64,000 nucleotides of DNA from RUG695 sp050943135. Lineage in GTDB: Bacteria > Planctomycetota > Planctomycetia > Pirellulales > Thermoguttaceae. The first letter of the stretch is position 1. The number at the start of each line of letters is the position of its first letter. The notes beneath the pieces were generated by a model. The model made no database searches. It saw only the letters and a list, made by a program, of their open reading frames with translations, and was not told the DNA's origin. The position numbers and the translations under genes are program-made. The stretch covers positions 1 through 64,000 of the forward strand of contig JBMNOP010000003.1 of assembly GCA_050943135.1 (NCBI GenBank), given 5' to 3'. Below are positions 54,397 to 63,572 of this stretch, piece after piece.

Positions 54397-55683
54397 ATGA
54401 AAGTATTGGTCATCGGTAACGGTGGTCGGGAACATGCTCTGGCATGGAAATTGGGACAGAGCCGGAAGGTCAGTCGACTCTTTGTTGCTCCGGGGAACGC
54501 GGGGACAGCCGTCGATGCCGAAAATGTGCCGATTGCCGCTACCGATTTTCCGGAACTGGTTCGTTTTGCCATACAGCAGCACATTGACCTAACGGTGGTC
54601 GGGCCGGAGCTTCCTCTAACGCTTGGTATTGTCGATGCTTTCGAAAAGGAAGGGCTTCGGGTCTTTGGACCGAATCGCCGCGCCGCACAGATGGAAGGGA
54701 GCAAAATTTTTTGCAAGAAAATTTTGCGCGCGGGGAATGTTCCCACCGCCGCTTATACCGAGTTTGATAATCAAGATGATGCCGTCGAGTACCTGAACCG
54801 AAACAGAGAACATCCGGTTGTCGTAAAAGCCGACGGCCTGGCAGCGGGGAAGGGGGTTATTGTTTGCGATAACGGTGCAGAGGCGATTGATGCGGTGACT
54901 CGCATTTGTGCCGAGCGTGAGTTCGGTGATGCCGGCAATAAGTTTATCATCGAGGAACGCCTTGCCGGTCAGGAAGCCAGCGTTTTGGCGATTACCGATT
55001 CAAAAACGATCATGACTCTTCAACCGGCCCAGGATCATAAACCTGCTTTTGACGGTGACCGTGGTCCGAATACCGGCGGGATGGGAGCTTATTCTCCTGC
55101 GCCGTTGGTTGATGACGAAATGCTTCATTGGGTCGAATCGCGGATACTCGTCCCGACGGTTCACACACTCAATAAGAACGATACTCCATTCAAGGGAGTC
55201 CTCTATGCGGGGCTGATGATACAAACCGGTTCAAAAATTCCCGCCAAGGTTCTCGAGTATAACTCCAGATTCGGTGATCCGGAATGTCAGCCTCTCCTGA
55301 TGCGTTTACAGACTGACTTGGTTGATGTGATGGAAGCCGTGATTGACCAGCGACTCGGACTGCTCCCGCCTCTGGCATTTGACTCACGTCCTGCCGTTTG
55401 TGTTGTGATGGCGTCGAAGGGTTATCCCGGATCGTGCGAGAAGGGTTTTCCGATCACCGGAATCGAAGACGCCGAATTGATTCCCGATGTTAAAGTCTTC
55501 CATGCCGGCACAACTCTTGATCAAGAAGGTCGCGTCGTGACAAACGGTGGTCGCGTTCTCGGAGTCACCGCTTTGGGTGAGACCATTGCCGAGGCTAAGA
55601 AACGCGCCTACGAAGCGGTTTCGAGGATCCATTGGCAGGGGGTTTGGTATCGGAAAGATATCGCCGATAAGGCTCTTTTTTGA
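54397..55683 (+). CDS. purD: Phosphoribosylamine-glycine ligase (GARS)
   Basis: A 428-residue cytoplasmic enzyme of purine synthesis that joins 5-phosphoribosylamine and glycine using ATP. Motifs: GNGGREHAL at residues 7-15, ATP-grasp elements VVKADGLAAGKGV and FIIEERLAGQEAS, then FDGDRGPNTGGMGAYSP and VEYNSRFGDPECQ-like LEYNSRFGDPECQ with metal ligands. Length is typical. AAAGGA lies 8 bases before the ATG. The stop overlaps the GAGG that serves the next gene, so the two are likely translationally coupled. Confidence 0.97.
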   Translation: MKVLVIGNGGREHALAWKLGQSRKVSRLFVAPGNAGTAVDAENVPIAATDFPELVRFAIQQHIDLTVVGPELPLTLGIVDAFEKEGLRVFGPNRRAAQMEGSKIFCKKILRAGNVPTAAYTEFDNQDDAVEYLNRNREHPVVVKADGLAAGKGVIVCDNGAEAIDAVTRICAEREFGDAGNKFIIEERLAGQEASVLAITDSKTIMTLQPAQDHKPAFDGDRGPNTGGMGAYSPAPLVDDEMLHWVESRILVPTVHTLNKNDTPFKGVLYAGLMIQTGSKIPAKVLEYNSRFGDPECQPLLMRLQTDLVDVMEAVIDQRLGLLPPLAFDSRPAVCVVMASKGYPGSCEKGFPITGIEDAELIPDVKVFHAGTTLDQEGRVVTNGGRVLGVTALGETIAEAKKRAYEAVSRIHWQGVWYRKDIADKALF

Positions 55684-55692
55684 GGCAGCCAA

Positions 55693-56733
55693 TTGAATAC
55701 CCCGCACGCTCCGCTGAAAATCGGTCCTTTTTCCCTTTCGGCACCTGTGGTGCAGGCGGCTCTGTCGGGGTATTCTGATGCTCCGATGAGACGGTTGGCG
55801 AAGAAGTTCGGGGCTCCTTTTACTCTCTGCGAGGTTTTTCTTGATCGGTTTGTACTCGATGTTTCGAAGAAACGCCAAGCGCGCCTCTACCTTGCGGTCA
55901 AGGAGAACGATCATCCTTGCGGTGCCCAGGTGATGGGGAATGATCCGAACGAGATTGTTCCGGCGGCAAAATGTCTGGTGGGGTTTGGGTTCGACTTGAT
56001 TGATCTGAATTTTGCCTGTCCCGTTCCGAAAGTCCTCTCGCGGGGAAGGGGAGGAGCTCTGATGCGAGACGTTCCTCGGGCGCTTGAAATTGCCGCGCGA
56101 GTTCGTAATGCCCTTCCGCCGAGGATTCCCCTTTCGATAAAACTGCGCAAAAGTTATGACGATTCCCCCGAAGCGGTCGACCTACTGTTTGAACTTCTGG
56201 AAGGACTTCTCGAGATCGGTGTTGATGCCGTAACGCTTCATGGCCGGACTGTTCGCGAGCGTTACACCGGAACAGCCGACTGGCACGTTGTCTCTCAGGC
56301 TGCCGAGCTTGTTCATGCTCACGGGGGAGTGATTCTCGGAAGCGGTGACCTTTTCTCCGCCGAGACAGTTCTTGCCAGGATTCGAGAGTCAGGCGTTGAC
56401 GGTGCGGCAATTGCTCGTGGGGCGATCGGCAATCCTTGGATTTTTCGTGATATTGCGGCTCTTTATGATGGTCGGCCTCTCCCCCCACCGCCGAGTATTG
56501 ACGAGCAACGAGAAGTGATTCGGGAACATTGGAGACTTTCCGAAGAACTCTACGGGTTTCGTCGCGCTTCCACCGAGATGAGGAAATTTCTTTTGCGTTA
56601 TGCCGAGCTTCATCCGCAAAAAAAAGATGTTCGAATGGCGTTTGTGAGTTTTAAATCGGCAGAGGAACTTGATCGTGTCTTTGAACAACACTACGGTACA
56701 CCGTCGATTTCCGATGATTTTCCGACGGAATGA
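55693..56733 (+). CDS. dus: tRNA-dihydrouridine synthase
   Basis: A 346-residue flavoenzyme that reduces uridine in tRNA. The TTG start at 55693 is supported by GAGG at 55682-55685 and by a family-like N-terminus (LKIGPFSLSAPVVQAALSGY); the next ATG would cut into the barrel. FMN-barrel motifs are GAQVMGNDP, LNFACPVPKVLSRGRGGAL with the catalytic Cys, VTLHGRTVRERYTG, and GSGDLFSAE with ARGAIGNPWIF. The C-terminal helical domain contains MRKFLLRYAEL. The paralogue type (DusA, B or C) is not assigned; DusB-like features are closest. Confidence 0.92.
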   Translation: MNTPHAPLKIGPFSLSAPVVQAALSGYSDAPMRRLAKKFGAPFTLCEVFLDRFVLDVSKKRQARLYLAVKENDHPCGAQVMGNDPNEIVPAAKCLVGFGFDLIDLNFACPVPKVLSRGRGGALMRDVPRALEIAARVRNALPPRIPLSIKLRKSYDDSPEAVDLLFELLEGLLEIGVDAVTLHGRTVRERYTGTADWHVVSQAAELVHAHGGVILGSGDLFSAETVLARIRESGVDGAAIARGAIGNPWIFRDIAALYDGRPLPPPPSIDEQREVIREHWRLSEELYGFRRASTEMRKFLLRYAELHPQKKDVRMAFVSFKSAEELDRVFEQHYGTPSISDDFPTE

Positions 56734-56917
56734 TAATGCGGATATTCGGACCCGGGCTTTCCAAAACAAGGTTTCTCTTTATCCCTTCTAGTGGTTTTAC
56801 CCTTCATTGGCCATTATCGGTTTCCCAGGCTTGCATTTTCTATCGGCTTATTGTAAAAACGGTTGTCACGTGGGATATTTTATAATCCTTTGACTCTTAC
56901 CCCCGGGGAGGCATTTG

Positions 56918-59026
56918 ATGAAAATGTTATTGACTTTATTGCTTGTTTTTCTTCTCTCAACAGCCAAACTTGCCGTGGCAGCCGATACCAACGAGTTCAC
57001 TCAAGTAATCGGACCCGATGTTTCGAGACCGCAATCCAATTACCTTGTAAATCGTGCCCCACTGACCTCTTCGGTCTTTATGAAACTTCCGGTCGGCACG
57101 ATTCATCCCGACGGATGGCTCAGACGGTATCTGGAACTTCAGCGCAGCGGTCTGACCGGAAAACTCGTTTCACTGAGTATGTGGCTCGAGAAAAAGAATA
57201 ATGCATGGCTGTTTCAGGGAGGGGACCACGGTTGGGAAGAGGTTCCCTATTGGCTTCGAGGGTATGCCGACCTGGCATTTATTCTCGATGACCAGGAAAT
57301 GATCGACGAGTCGAAGCTTTGGATCAACGCGATTCTAGAGAATCAGTTGCCATCGGGGTATTTCGGTCCGACCGACGAAAATGGAAATCCTCCTCAAGAT
57401 CTGTGGCCAAATATGCTTGTTCTCTTTGTGATGCGTTCCTATTACGAATACAGTGGCGATGAACGTGTCCTTCCTTTCCTGACCCGGTACTTCATGTGGG
57501 TTAAGGATCTGCCCGAGGAAAAGTTCCTCAAAACCTATTGGGAAAATACCCGCGCCGGTGATATGCTTCTTATCTGCTTCTGGCTATATAACATTACCGG
57601 TGATGAAAACCTTTTAGAGGTCGCCGAAAAAATAAAACATAACAGCGCCGACTGGGAAGGAGATTCCTACCTGCCGAACTGGCACAATGTCAATATTGCT
57701 CAATCATTTCGCCTTCCGGCAGAATGGGGATTGCTTTCGAAAAACGAGGAAGATATCAAAGCATCATACAACAACTTCTGGCTGATTCGTGCTGTTTGCG
57801 GTCAGGTTCCCGGCGGAATGTTCGGTGGCGACGAGAATACCCGCCTTGGGTATATTGACCCGAGGCAGGGAATTGAGACTTGTGCTGTTTTTGAACAGAT
57901 GACAAGCGACATGATTATGTTCCGTGTCACCGGAGATTCCTTCTGGGCTGATCACTGCGAGGATGTCGCTTTTAATACAGCACCGGCAACGGTCATGCCC
58001 GATTTTAAAGCACTTCGATATATCACTTCTCCGAATCAGACGATTTCGACCCATCAGAACCATCATCCGGGTATCAATAACAGTGGCCCGTTCATGACAA
58101 TGAATCCCTTCAGCTCCCGTTGCTGCCAGCATAATCACTCCCATGGTTGGCCGTATTACGTCGAAAATCTTTGGATGGCAACTATCGACGGCGGATTAGC
58201 CGCTGTTCTCTACGGTGCCAGTAGTGTGAGGGCTCGTGTGGCCGACGGGCATAACGTTACGATTATCGAAAAGACCCGATATCCTTTTGAAGAGGAAGTC
58301 CTTTTTTACGTGTCCCCTGATAAACCGGTCGAGTTCCCCCTTTATTTTCGCATCCCGAAATGGGCTAAAGGGATGAACGTGGCGGTCAATGGTCATATTG
58401 TCGGAGTGGCTTCTGATGACACGCTTCGGAATTTCGGTAGAGTTTTTGAAAGTTATGAAGCGGGCCAGCGCGGGAAAACCTGGATGAAAATCCTTCGCGT
58501 TTGGCAACCGGGCGATCAGGTCACTCTTTCTTTACCGATGACGTTCCAGTTTCGCCGATGGCAGCAGAACAAGAATTCTGTGAGTCTTAACTACGGTCCG
58601 CTTACCTTCTCACTTAAGATCAAGGAACGCTATGAGATGCTGGATGGCACGAGCGAGGGGGTTGCCATGGGAGATTCCGATTGGCAAACAGGGGCCGATC
58701 CTGCCGATTGGCCTGCCTACGATATCTATCCCGATTCGGACTGGAGCTACGGACTGGTCGATCCGGACTCGCTCGATCTCGGCACACTCGAACTTCAGCG
58801 CCGAAGTTGGCCCGAAGACCAATTCCCTTGGACGGCAGACGCCGTGCCCTATTCGGTGAAACTCGAAGCGAAAAGAATACCCGATTGGCGGATTGATCAA
58901 TACCAGTTGACGGCACCACTACCATTCAGTCCGGTTCCGTCTGATGTAGAGGCCGAAACAATCGAGATGATCCCTATGGGTGCGGCGCGTCTGCGACTCT
59001 CGGCGTTACCTACCGTCGATAAGTAA
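56918..59026 (+). CDS. Secreted GH127-type glycosidase (beta-L-arabinofuranosidase-like, former DUF1680)
   Basis: A 702-residue protein with a signal peptide (MKMLLTLLLVFLLSTAKLAVA). ATG 56918 has GGGGAGG upstream; the TTG one codon earlier is less likely. The (alpha/alpha)6 barrel carries GH127 landmarks: ETCAVFEQMTSDMIMFRVTG, holding the Glu and first zinc Cys, and SRCCQHNHSHGWPYYVENLW, whose adjacent Cys pair includes the nucleophile Cys known from HypBA1. A beta-sandwich follows (FPLYFRIPKWAKGMNVAVNG). GH127 enzymes remove beta-L-arabinofuranose; related DUF1680 families act on other sugars, so specificity is open. It lies upstream of rhaA/rhaT. Confidence 0.88.
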   Translation: MKMLLTLLLVFLLSTAKLAVAADTNEFTQVIGPDVSRPQSNYLVNRAPLTSSVFMKLPVGTIHPDGWLRRYLELQRSGLTGKLVSLSMWLEKKNNAWLFQGGDHGWEEVPYWLRGYADLAFILDDQEMIDESKLWINAILENQLPSGYFGPTDENGNPPQDLWPNMLVLFVMRSYYEYSGDERVLPFLTRYFMWVKDLPEEKFLKTYWENTRAGDMLLICFWLYNITGDENLLEVAEKIKHNSADWEGDSYLPNWHNVNIAQSFRLPAEWGLLSKNEEDIKASYNNFWLIRAVCGQVPGGMFGGDENTRLGYIDPRQGIETCAVFEQMTSDMIMFRVTGDSFWADHCEDVAFNTAPATVMPDFKALRYITSPNQTISTHQNHHPGINNSGPFMTMNPFSSRCCQHNHSHGWPYYVENLWMATIDGGLAAVLYGASSVRARVADGHNVTIIEKTRYPFEEEVLFYVSPDKPVEFPLYFRIPKWAKGMNVAVNGHIVGVASDDTLRNFGRVFESYEAGQRGKTWMKILRVWQPGDQVTLSLPMTFQFRRWQQNKNSVSLNYGPLTFSLKIKERYEMLDGTSEGVAMGDSDWQTGADPADWPAYDIYPDSDWSYGLVDPDSLDLGTLELQRRSWPEDQFPWTADAVPYSVKLEAKRIPDWRIDQYQLTAPLPFSPVPSDVEAETIEMIPMGAARLRLSALPTVDK

Positions 59027-59195
59027 ACGACGAAAACGTCTGCCGTGTCGTCGCGGAACCAAGGGTGTCCTTCCCGGCCTCGGGGCAACGCGCGGAACCA
59101 ATACTCGGTTTTTTTTCGAAATCCTCCTTGATTTTGTCCTGCGCTAAAGTTATCCTTTACCAGGAGAGACAATCGCGATTGGATTGAATTTACGG

Positions 59196-59366
59196 TCAAT
59201 ACTTGTTTCCGTTAAATTCGGGTTTTCCTCCGCCGATAAAGTCGTACATGGTCGGTTTGTCTTGGGGGCGGTCCCGTGTCGAAGCGCAGCCGGTTATGGC
59301 ACAGGTACCGAACGCGAGCGCAAGGATCAACAAAAGGATTGCGGGGAACTTAGCGATGAATTTCAT
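59196..59366 (-). CDS. Small predicted lipoprotein (56 aa)
   Basis: The minus strand from ATG 59366 to TGA at 59198-59196 encodes a hydrophobic signal of about 20 residues, a lipobox ITGC with Cys at residue 27, and a short polar mature part ending YDFIGGGKPEFNGNKY. This architecture is typical of tiny planctomycete lipoproteins, whose role is unknown. It faces rhaA divergently. The ribosome binding site is weak (GAGAAA), but a promoter-like pair lies just upstream. No homology search was possible. Confidence 0.65.
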   Translation of the reverse strand: MKFIAKFPAILLLILALAFGTCAITGCASTRDRPQDKPTMYDFIGGGKPEFNGNKY

Positions 59367-59404
59367 GGCATTTTTCTCGAACGGAGGTTGTTTCTCGCCG
59401 AATA

Positions 59405-59432
59405 ATTATCCTATTCGTTATAATCGGCACAA
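59405..59432 (-). promoter_or_regulatory. Candidate promoter for the small lipoprotein
   Basis: On the minus strand TTGTGC (59432-59427), a 16-base spacer and GATAAT (59410-59405). It lies about 38 bases before the ATG at 59366. Confidence 0.35.
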
Positions 59433-59576
59433 AGCGAATGATTTATAAGTTTTTTTGGTATTTTAGTAAAGATTGTTTTTTGTACCGTCAAAGATGCGCA
59501 GAATGTTCCTACGGCAGTCGAATTTCCGTCGGAAACGTGCTTTTGATGATGACCATTCACTGATAGGAGTCGCAAA

Positions 59577-60839
59577 ATGAACAAACTGGAAAAAGCATTT
59601 GAGTTGGCCAAAGAGCGTTATGCCGAGATCGGTGTCGACGTCGATGCCGCTCTGAAAAAGATCGCTTCGGTCGCGATCTCTCTTCACTGCTGGCAAGGCG
59701 ATGATGTCGGAGGATTCGAGTCGACGGCCGGCTTGACCGGGGGAGGAATCCTTTCGACTGGGAACTATCCCGGAAAAGCCCGGACTCCCGACGAACTTCG
59801 GCAAGACGCCGAAATGGCCTTTTCGATGATCCCAGGGAAGCATCGCTTCAATCTCCATGCCATTTATCTCGAAAATAACGGCAAAAAAGTTGCCCGTGAC
59901 GAAATTCAACCGGAACATTTTAAAGGGTGGATCGATTGGGCGAAAGATCAGAAATTTAGCGGTCTCGATTTCAACCCGACCTGTTTCTCACATGATTTTG
60001 CCGCCGATGGCTTCACACTCTCTTCCCCCAAAAAAACGATTCGTGATTTTTGGATCCGTCATGGAATCTGTTGTCGAAAGATCGGCGAGGCAATGGGCCG
60101 GGCGCTTCGCTCTCCTTGTGTGATTAACCACTGGATGCCCGACGGAATGAAAGATATTCCGGTCGACCGTCTCGGCCCGCGGGAGCGAATGAAGGAATCA
60201 CTTGACGCGATTTTTGCCGTTGATATCCCTAAACGGTATGTGCTTGACTCGGTCGAATGCAAGCTTTTCGGGATCGGAAGTGAAAGTTACGTTGTCGGAA
60301 GCCATGAATTTTTTATGGGGTATGCCATCGCCAACGACAAGCTGCTGACCTTGGATTCGGGACACTTTCATCCGACCGAAGGAATTGCCGATAAACTTTC
60401 GTCGATTTCCCTTTTTGTCAAAGAAATCCTCTTGCACGTCAGCCGTGGTGTTCGCTGGGACAGCGACCACGTCGTGATCTGGAATGATGAACTTCGCGCC
60501 ATTGCTGAGGAGCTTGTCCGGAACAACCTTCTCGGTCGAACCCATATCGGACTCGATTTCTTCGACGGCACCATCAACCGAGTTGCCGCCTGGACGATCG
60601 GAACCCGTTCGATGATCAAGGCCCTGCTGGCCGCGATGCTCGAACCACTTGCCGATATGCGCAAAATGGAAAAGTCAGCCGATTACACAAGCCGTCTTGT
60701 GACTTTGGAAGAGTTGAAGACAATGCCGTTTGCCGCAGTCTGGGATTATTACTGCTTCTCGCAGGACGTTCCGATCGGTCTGAATTGGCTCAAAGAACTG
60801 AAGAAGTACGAAAACGACGAATTGTCCAAACGTGTTTGA
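59577..60839 (+). CDS. rhaA: L-rhamnose isomerase
   Basis: A 420-residue cytoplasmic enzyme that converts L-rhamnose to L-rhamnulose, the first catabolic step. The TIM-barrel landmarks are HCWQGDDVGGFE near residue 37, LDFNPTCFSHDFAADGFTLS, CVINHWMPDG, SVECKLFGIGSESYVVGSHE with the metal-binding Glu, LTLDSGHFHPTE, and VRWDSDHVVIWNDE with further Asp/His metal ligands. GGAG lies 9 bases before the ATG. Length matches RhaA (about 419). rhaT follows after 16 bases; rhamnulokinase and aldolase genes are not in the window. Confidence 0.96.
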   Translation: MNKLEKAFELAKERYAEIGVDVDAALKKIASVAISLHCWQGDDVGGFESTAGLTGGGILSTGNYPGKARTPDELRQDAEMAFSMIPGKHRFNLHAIYLENNGKKVARDEIQPEHFKGWIDWAKDQKFSGLDFNPTCFSHDFAADGFTLSSPKKTIRDFWIRHGICCRKIGEAMGRALRSPCVINHWMPDGMKDIPVDRLGPRERMKESLDAIFAVDIPKRYVLDSVECKLFGIGSESYVVGSHEFFMGYAIANDKLLTLDSGHFHPTEGIADKLSSISLFVKEILLHVSRGVRWDSDHVVIWNDELRAIAEELVRNNLLGRTHIGLDFFDGTINRVAAWTIGTRSMIKALLAAMLEPLADMRKMEKSADYTSRLVTLEELKTMPFAAVWDYYCFSQDVPIGLNWLKELKKYENDELSKRV

Positions 60840-60855
60840 TATAAAGGTGTAATCG

Positions 60856-62217
60856 ATGAACCAAATCGTATTAGGTGTTTTTTTCCTCATACTTGCCGGT
60901 ATTGCGGCAGGGGGGTTCTACGTTCCCTACAACGGGGTGAAAAAATGGTCCTGGGAAGTCTACTGGATCACCGGTGGAATTATGAGCTGGATCATTGCTC
61001 CTTGGGTGATGGCGTTTCTCCTCACCAAAGATCCGGTTCATGCCATCACGGCGACCTGGCAGGTTGATAGGGGAGCAGTGATTGCATCCTACCTGTTCGG
61101 AATGATGTGGGGTATCGGCGGGTTGTCGTATGGGCTCGCGATTCGATATTTGGGCATGTCGCTCGGTATGGCGGTGGCTAACGGGTTCTGTACCGTGATC
61201 GGTACATTGATGCCCCTTTTTCTTAAAGGGGAATTTACCTCGAAGATTCTTGCGACCGATGCCGGACGAATCAATCTCTTCGGGCTGATCGCCTGTGCTT
61301 TGGGGATCGCACTGGCCGGTGCCGCTGGCATGTCCAAAGAGAAGGAGATGTCTGACGAAGCGAAGAAAAAGGCTATAAAGGAATTCAACTTCGTCAAAGG
61401 AATGATCGTTGCTACCATCGCCGGTGTTTTTAGCGCTGGCATGGCGTTTGCCATCGACAAGGCGACTCCCGTTGCATTTTCAAGCGAACACTTCGGGACT
61501 GAAACGCTCTGGACCGGCCTTCCGAAGCTTTGCGTTATCCTTCTCGGCGGATTTACCACCAACTTTATTTGGTGCCTGTATCTCCTGGCCAAGAATAAGT
61601 CGTTCTACGAGTTCACCGGCAAATATCAAAAGGCCGATCTTATCGCACAGGGAGTTGATGCCGGTTCAGCCTCTGCGATTGAGGAGGCCGAAAAGAACGG
61701 CAAACTGAAGGGGCTCCGGATTCCGATTCTTGCGAATATCTTTCTCTCGATGCTTGCCGGACTTCTTTGGTATATGCAGTTCTTCTTCTATACCATGGGT
61801 GAGACGAAGATGGGATCCTTCAAGTTTTCTTGTTGGACCCTCCATATGGCTTTTGCCTTTGTCTTCAGTTCTCTCTTCGGACTGGCACTCCATGAATGGC
61901 GCGGGTCGAGCAAGTTCACCAAATCACTCCTGATGATGGCACTGGCGACCCTGATTTACTCAACCTGCTTGGTTGGCTATTCCAATTTCATGAATGCCGA
62001 TGCTGCCAATGTGACGACGAAAATCGTCGCGGCCGAATCGTCCGACGGAGTGGGAAGTTCGATGCTTGTTACAGAGCGTCAACTGACCATCGAACAAGCC
62101 GCGAAGACATCCGAGTCGATCAAGGCCGCTGACTTGGAGAAAGCCGCCCTCAAAGAGAAAGAGGAAAGCGTTAAGGCACGCCTCAACGAGCTTTATCCTC
62201 AGGATTCGCCTGAGTAG
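60856..62217 (+). CDS. rhaT: L-rhamnose/proton symporter, extended form
   Basis: A 453-residue inner-membrane carrier of the drug/metabolite transporter superfamily. The N-terminus (AGIAAGGFYVPYNGVKKWSW) and GIGGLSYGLAIRYLGMSLG match RhaT. About ten membrane helices are visible. It is roughly 110 residues longer than the E. coli protein: an extra soluble loop after helix 7 (KYQKADLIAQGVDAGSASAI) and a C-terminal cytoplasmic tail of about 70 residues rich in Ala, Glu and Lys (EKAALKEKEESVKARLNEL), which probably forms a coiled coil. AAAGGTG precedes the ATG. It is co-oriented with rhaA at 16 bases and followed by a terminator. Confidence 0.92.
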   Translation: MNQIVLGVFFLILAGIAAGGFYVPYNGVKKWSWEVYWITGGIMSWIIAPWVMAFLLTKDPVHAITATWQVDRGAVIASYLFGMMWGIGGLSYGLAIRYLGMSLGMAVANGFCTVIGTLMPLFLKGEFTSKILATDAGRINLFGLIACALGIALAGAAGMSKEKEMSDEAKKKAIKEFNFVKGMIVATIAGVFSAGMAFAIDKATPVAFSSEHFGTETLWTGLPKLCVILLGGFTTNFIWCLYLLAKNKSFYEFTGKYQKADLIAQGVDAGSASAIEEAEKNGKLKGLRIPILANIFLSMLAGLLWYMQFFFYTMGETKMGSFKFSCWTLHMAFAFVFSSLFGLALHEWRGSSKFTKSLLMMALATLIYSTCLVGYSNFMNADAANVTTKIVAAESSDGVGSSMLVTERQLTIEQAAKTSESIKAADLEKAALKEKEESVKARLNELYPQDSPE

Positions 62218-62238
62218 TTTCCGGAATAGTACGTTTCT

Positions 62239-62268
62239 AATGCCCCTGATTTTTCCGGGGCATTTTTT
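62239..62268 (+). terminator. Terminator of the rhaA-rhaT unit
   Basis: AATGCCCC pairs with GGGGCATT around a T-rich 10-nt loop and is followed by TTTT. It lies 22 bases after the rhaT stop. Confidence 0.85.
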
Positions 62269-62353
62269 GATCCCCCGAATAATGGGAAGATACCCGCTTG
62301 GTAGCCGCCTATGTCGGCTTCCATGCGGATCGGTTAGAAGGCTGGGGTATTCT

Positions 62354-62470
62354 ATGGATGCGAAAGAGAATACATCCTTTCCGACCCGGAAATATCTTAG
62401 CGAACTTTTCAAGGAATACCAGGATTTTTTTGAGTCAGAAGAAGATTTTCGGCATACGGTGCGCTCTGGC
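62354..62470 (+). other. Probable 5' part of the frameshifted zinc-ribbon gene
   Basis: ATG 62354 opens a frame encoding MDAKENTSFPTRKYLSELFK and an acidic helix FFESEEDF. Downstream the same frame turns into unconvincing sequence, while the -1 frame becomes cysteine-rich (see 62572-63237). The shift would fall between 62434, just after a TGA in the second frame, and about 62470. Confidence 0.45.
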
Positions 62471-62571
62471 CCGTCTGCCCGAAATGTGGTTGCCGCAGGA
62501 CGGTTCGCTGTCCGGTTTGTAGGCGGGTCGATGATCTTTTTCCTCCTGCCGATGTCGACTTCTGGAGCGAA

Positions 62572-63237
62572 ATGGACGAAACGTCGGGCCGTTTTTCCGA
62601 ATCGACGTCCACCGTGCGAAAGTCTGATCTTTCTTGCGACTGCGGCGGTTCCTGTGGCTGTGCACACTCAACAGAGTTGCCGAAACAAAGCGACACTGCG
62701 GTTCTTTCGGTAGCTGAGAGTCTTCCTGATCTTTTCGCTGAATCCGGCAGAGATTTCGGCGAGAAACCAAAATGTGCCGAAAACAGAGGTTGTGCATTTG
62801 ACCGAAATGGTACATTCCTGGTTTCCGGGACTCACTCGGAAGGGACTCCTTCCGAAAATTTTGCATCAGCGAGTGATTCGGTCTTTACCGCCAAAACATT
62901 TTCTGTTTCAACACCGAACTACCACCGTGCAACGATGACAACTCTCGATATAATTCCCGGAACAAGCACCGCTGTCCAAGAGTTTATTCAGAGATTCTCA
63001 AAACCGGGACCTCGATTGGTAACCTGTCCGACTTGCGATGAGCCTTTCGTTCCCACGTATCTTTCTGTCTGTGAGGAGTGCGGTTATACGTTCGGGGGGA
63101 GTTCCGACGACGGCCAAACGACCGAACAAGATGATGCCCAGGAGGATGTTTCTACTTCGGGAATGCTCCTGATGGCGGGCGTACTCGTCGTTCTGACAAT
63201 CATGTTGGCGCTGTTGCTCGTTTTTTTCGTCAGATAG
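62572..63237 (+). CDS. Zinc-ribbon protein with C-terminal membrane anchor, apparently frameshifted at its 5' end
   Basis: The frame is open from 62434 but has no start codon before ATG 62572, although coding-like sequence lies upstream: VCPKCGCRRTVRCPVCRRVD (62470-62530), a clear CxxC pair set. From 62572 there is a Cys-rich stretch SCDCGGSCGCA, a Ser/Thr-rich linker, a second zinc ribbon (CPTCDEPF then CEECGYTFGG) near residues 150-170, an acidic region and a final membrane helix (GVLVVLTIMLALLLVFFV). The complete ancestral protein probably began at 62354. ATG 62935, which opens the second ribbon, is an alternative start. The function is unknown. Confidence 0.6.
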   Translation: MDETSGRFSESTSTVRKSDLSCDCGGSCGCAHSTELPKQSDTAVLSVAESLPDLFAESGRDFGEKPKCAENRGCAFDRNGTFLVSGTHSEGTPSENFASASDSVFTAKTFSVSTPNYHRATMTTLDIIPGTSTAVQEFIQRFSKPGPRLVTCPTCDEPFVPTYLSVCEECGYTFGGSSDDGQTTEQDDAQEDVSTSGMLLMAGVLVVLTIMLALLLVFFVR

Positions 63238-63572
63238 AATTGACAGGTCGCTGGAATCAAACCGTAATCGTTAGGATTCGGTACCAGGTATTCCGTGGAA
63301 TCGTGTGATTTGCGGAATTTCCTTCTCAAAGCCTTTTGGGATTCAAGCGGTTTTCCCAATTATCCCATCTTTCCAAGTTTCAGGGTTCTCGATGGTAAAA
63401 TCTAATGATCCAGGAAACTTTAACGAATTGCTGGAATTTAACGAGACTTGAGCCGATAACTATCGGTAGAGGTATTTTAGTCGGCTCGGCCTGACCGTTG
63501 TCGCCCCCGTTGGGGTGTTGTGTGGTCTGCTTTGCCGGTGAATGTTGCTCCACCGATATAGAGATAACAGCC
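63238..63572. other. Intergenic region, no gene seen
   Basis: These 335 bases hold no convincing open frame. A perfect TTGACA at 63240-63245 is followed 17 bases later by CGTAAT, a weak promoter candidate far from the next gene. Confidence 0.5.

Noticed and set aside
56851..56886. Promoter with TATAAT at 56881 before the GH127 gene
   Set aside because: No -35 element lies at an acceptable distance (TTGTCA is 12 bases and TTGTAA 24 bases away), so only an isolated -10-like hexamer remains.
62435..62866. A 143-codon minus-strand open frame opposite the zinc-ribbon gene
   Set aside because: The plus strand carries CxxC zinc-ribbon coding sequence here; the minus frame is Arg/Ser-rich shadow sequence.
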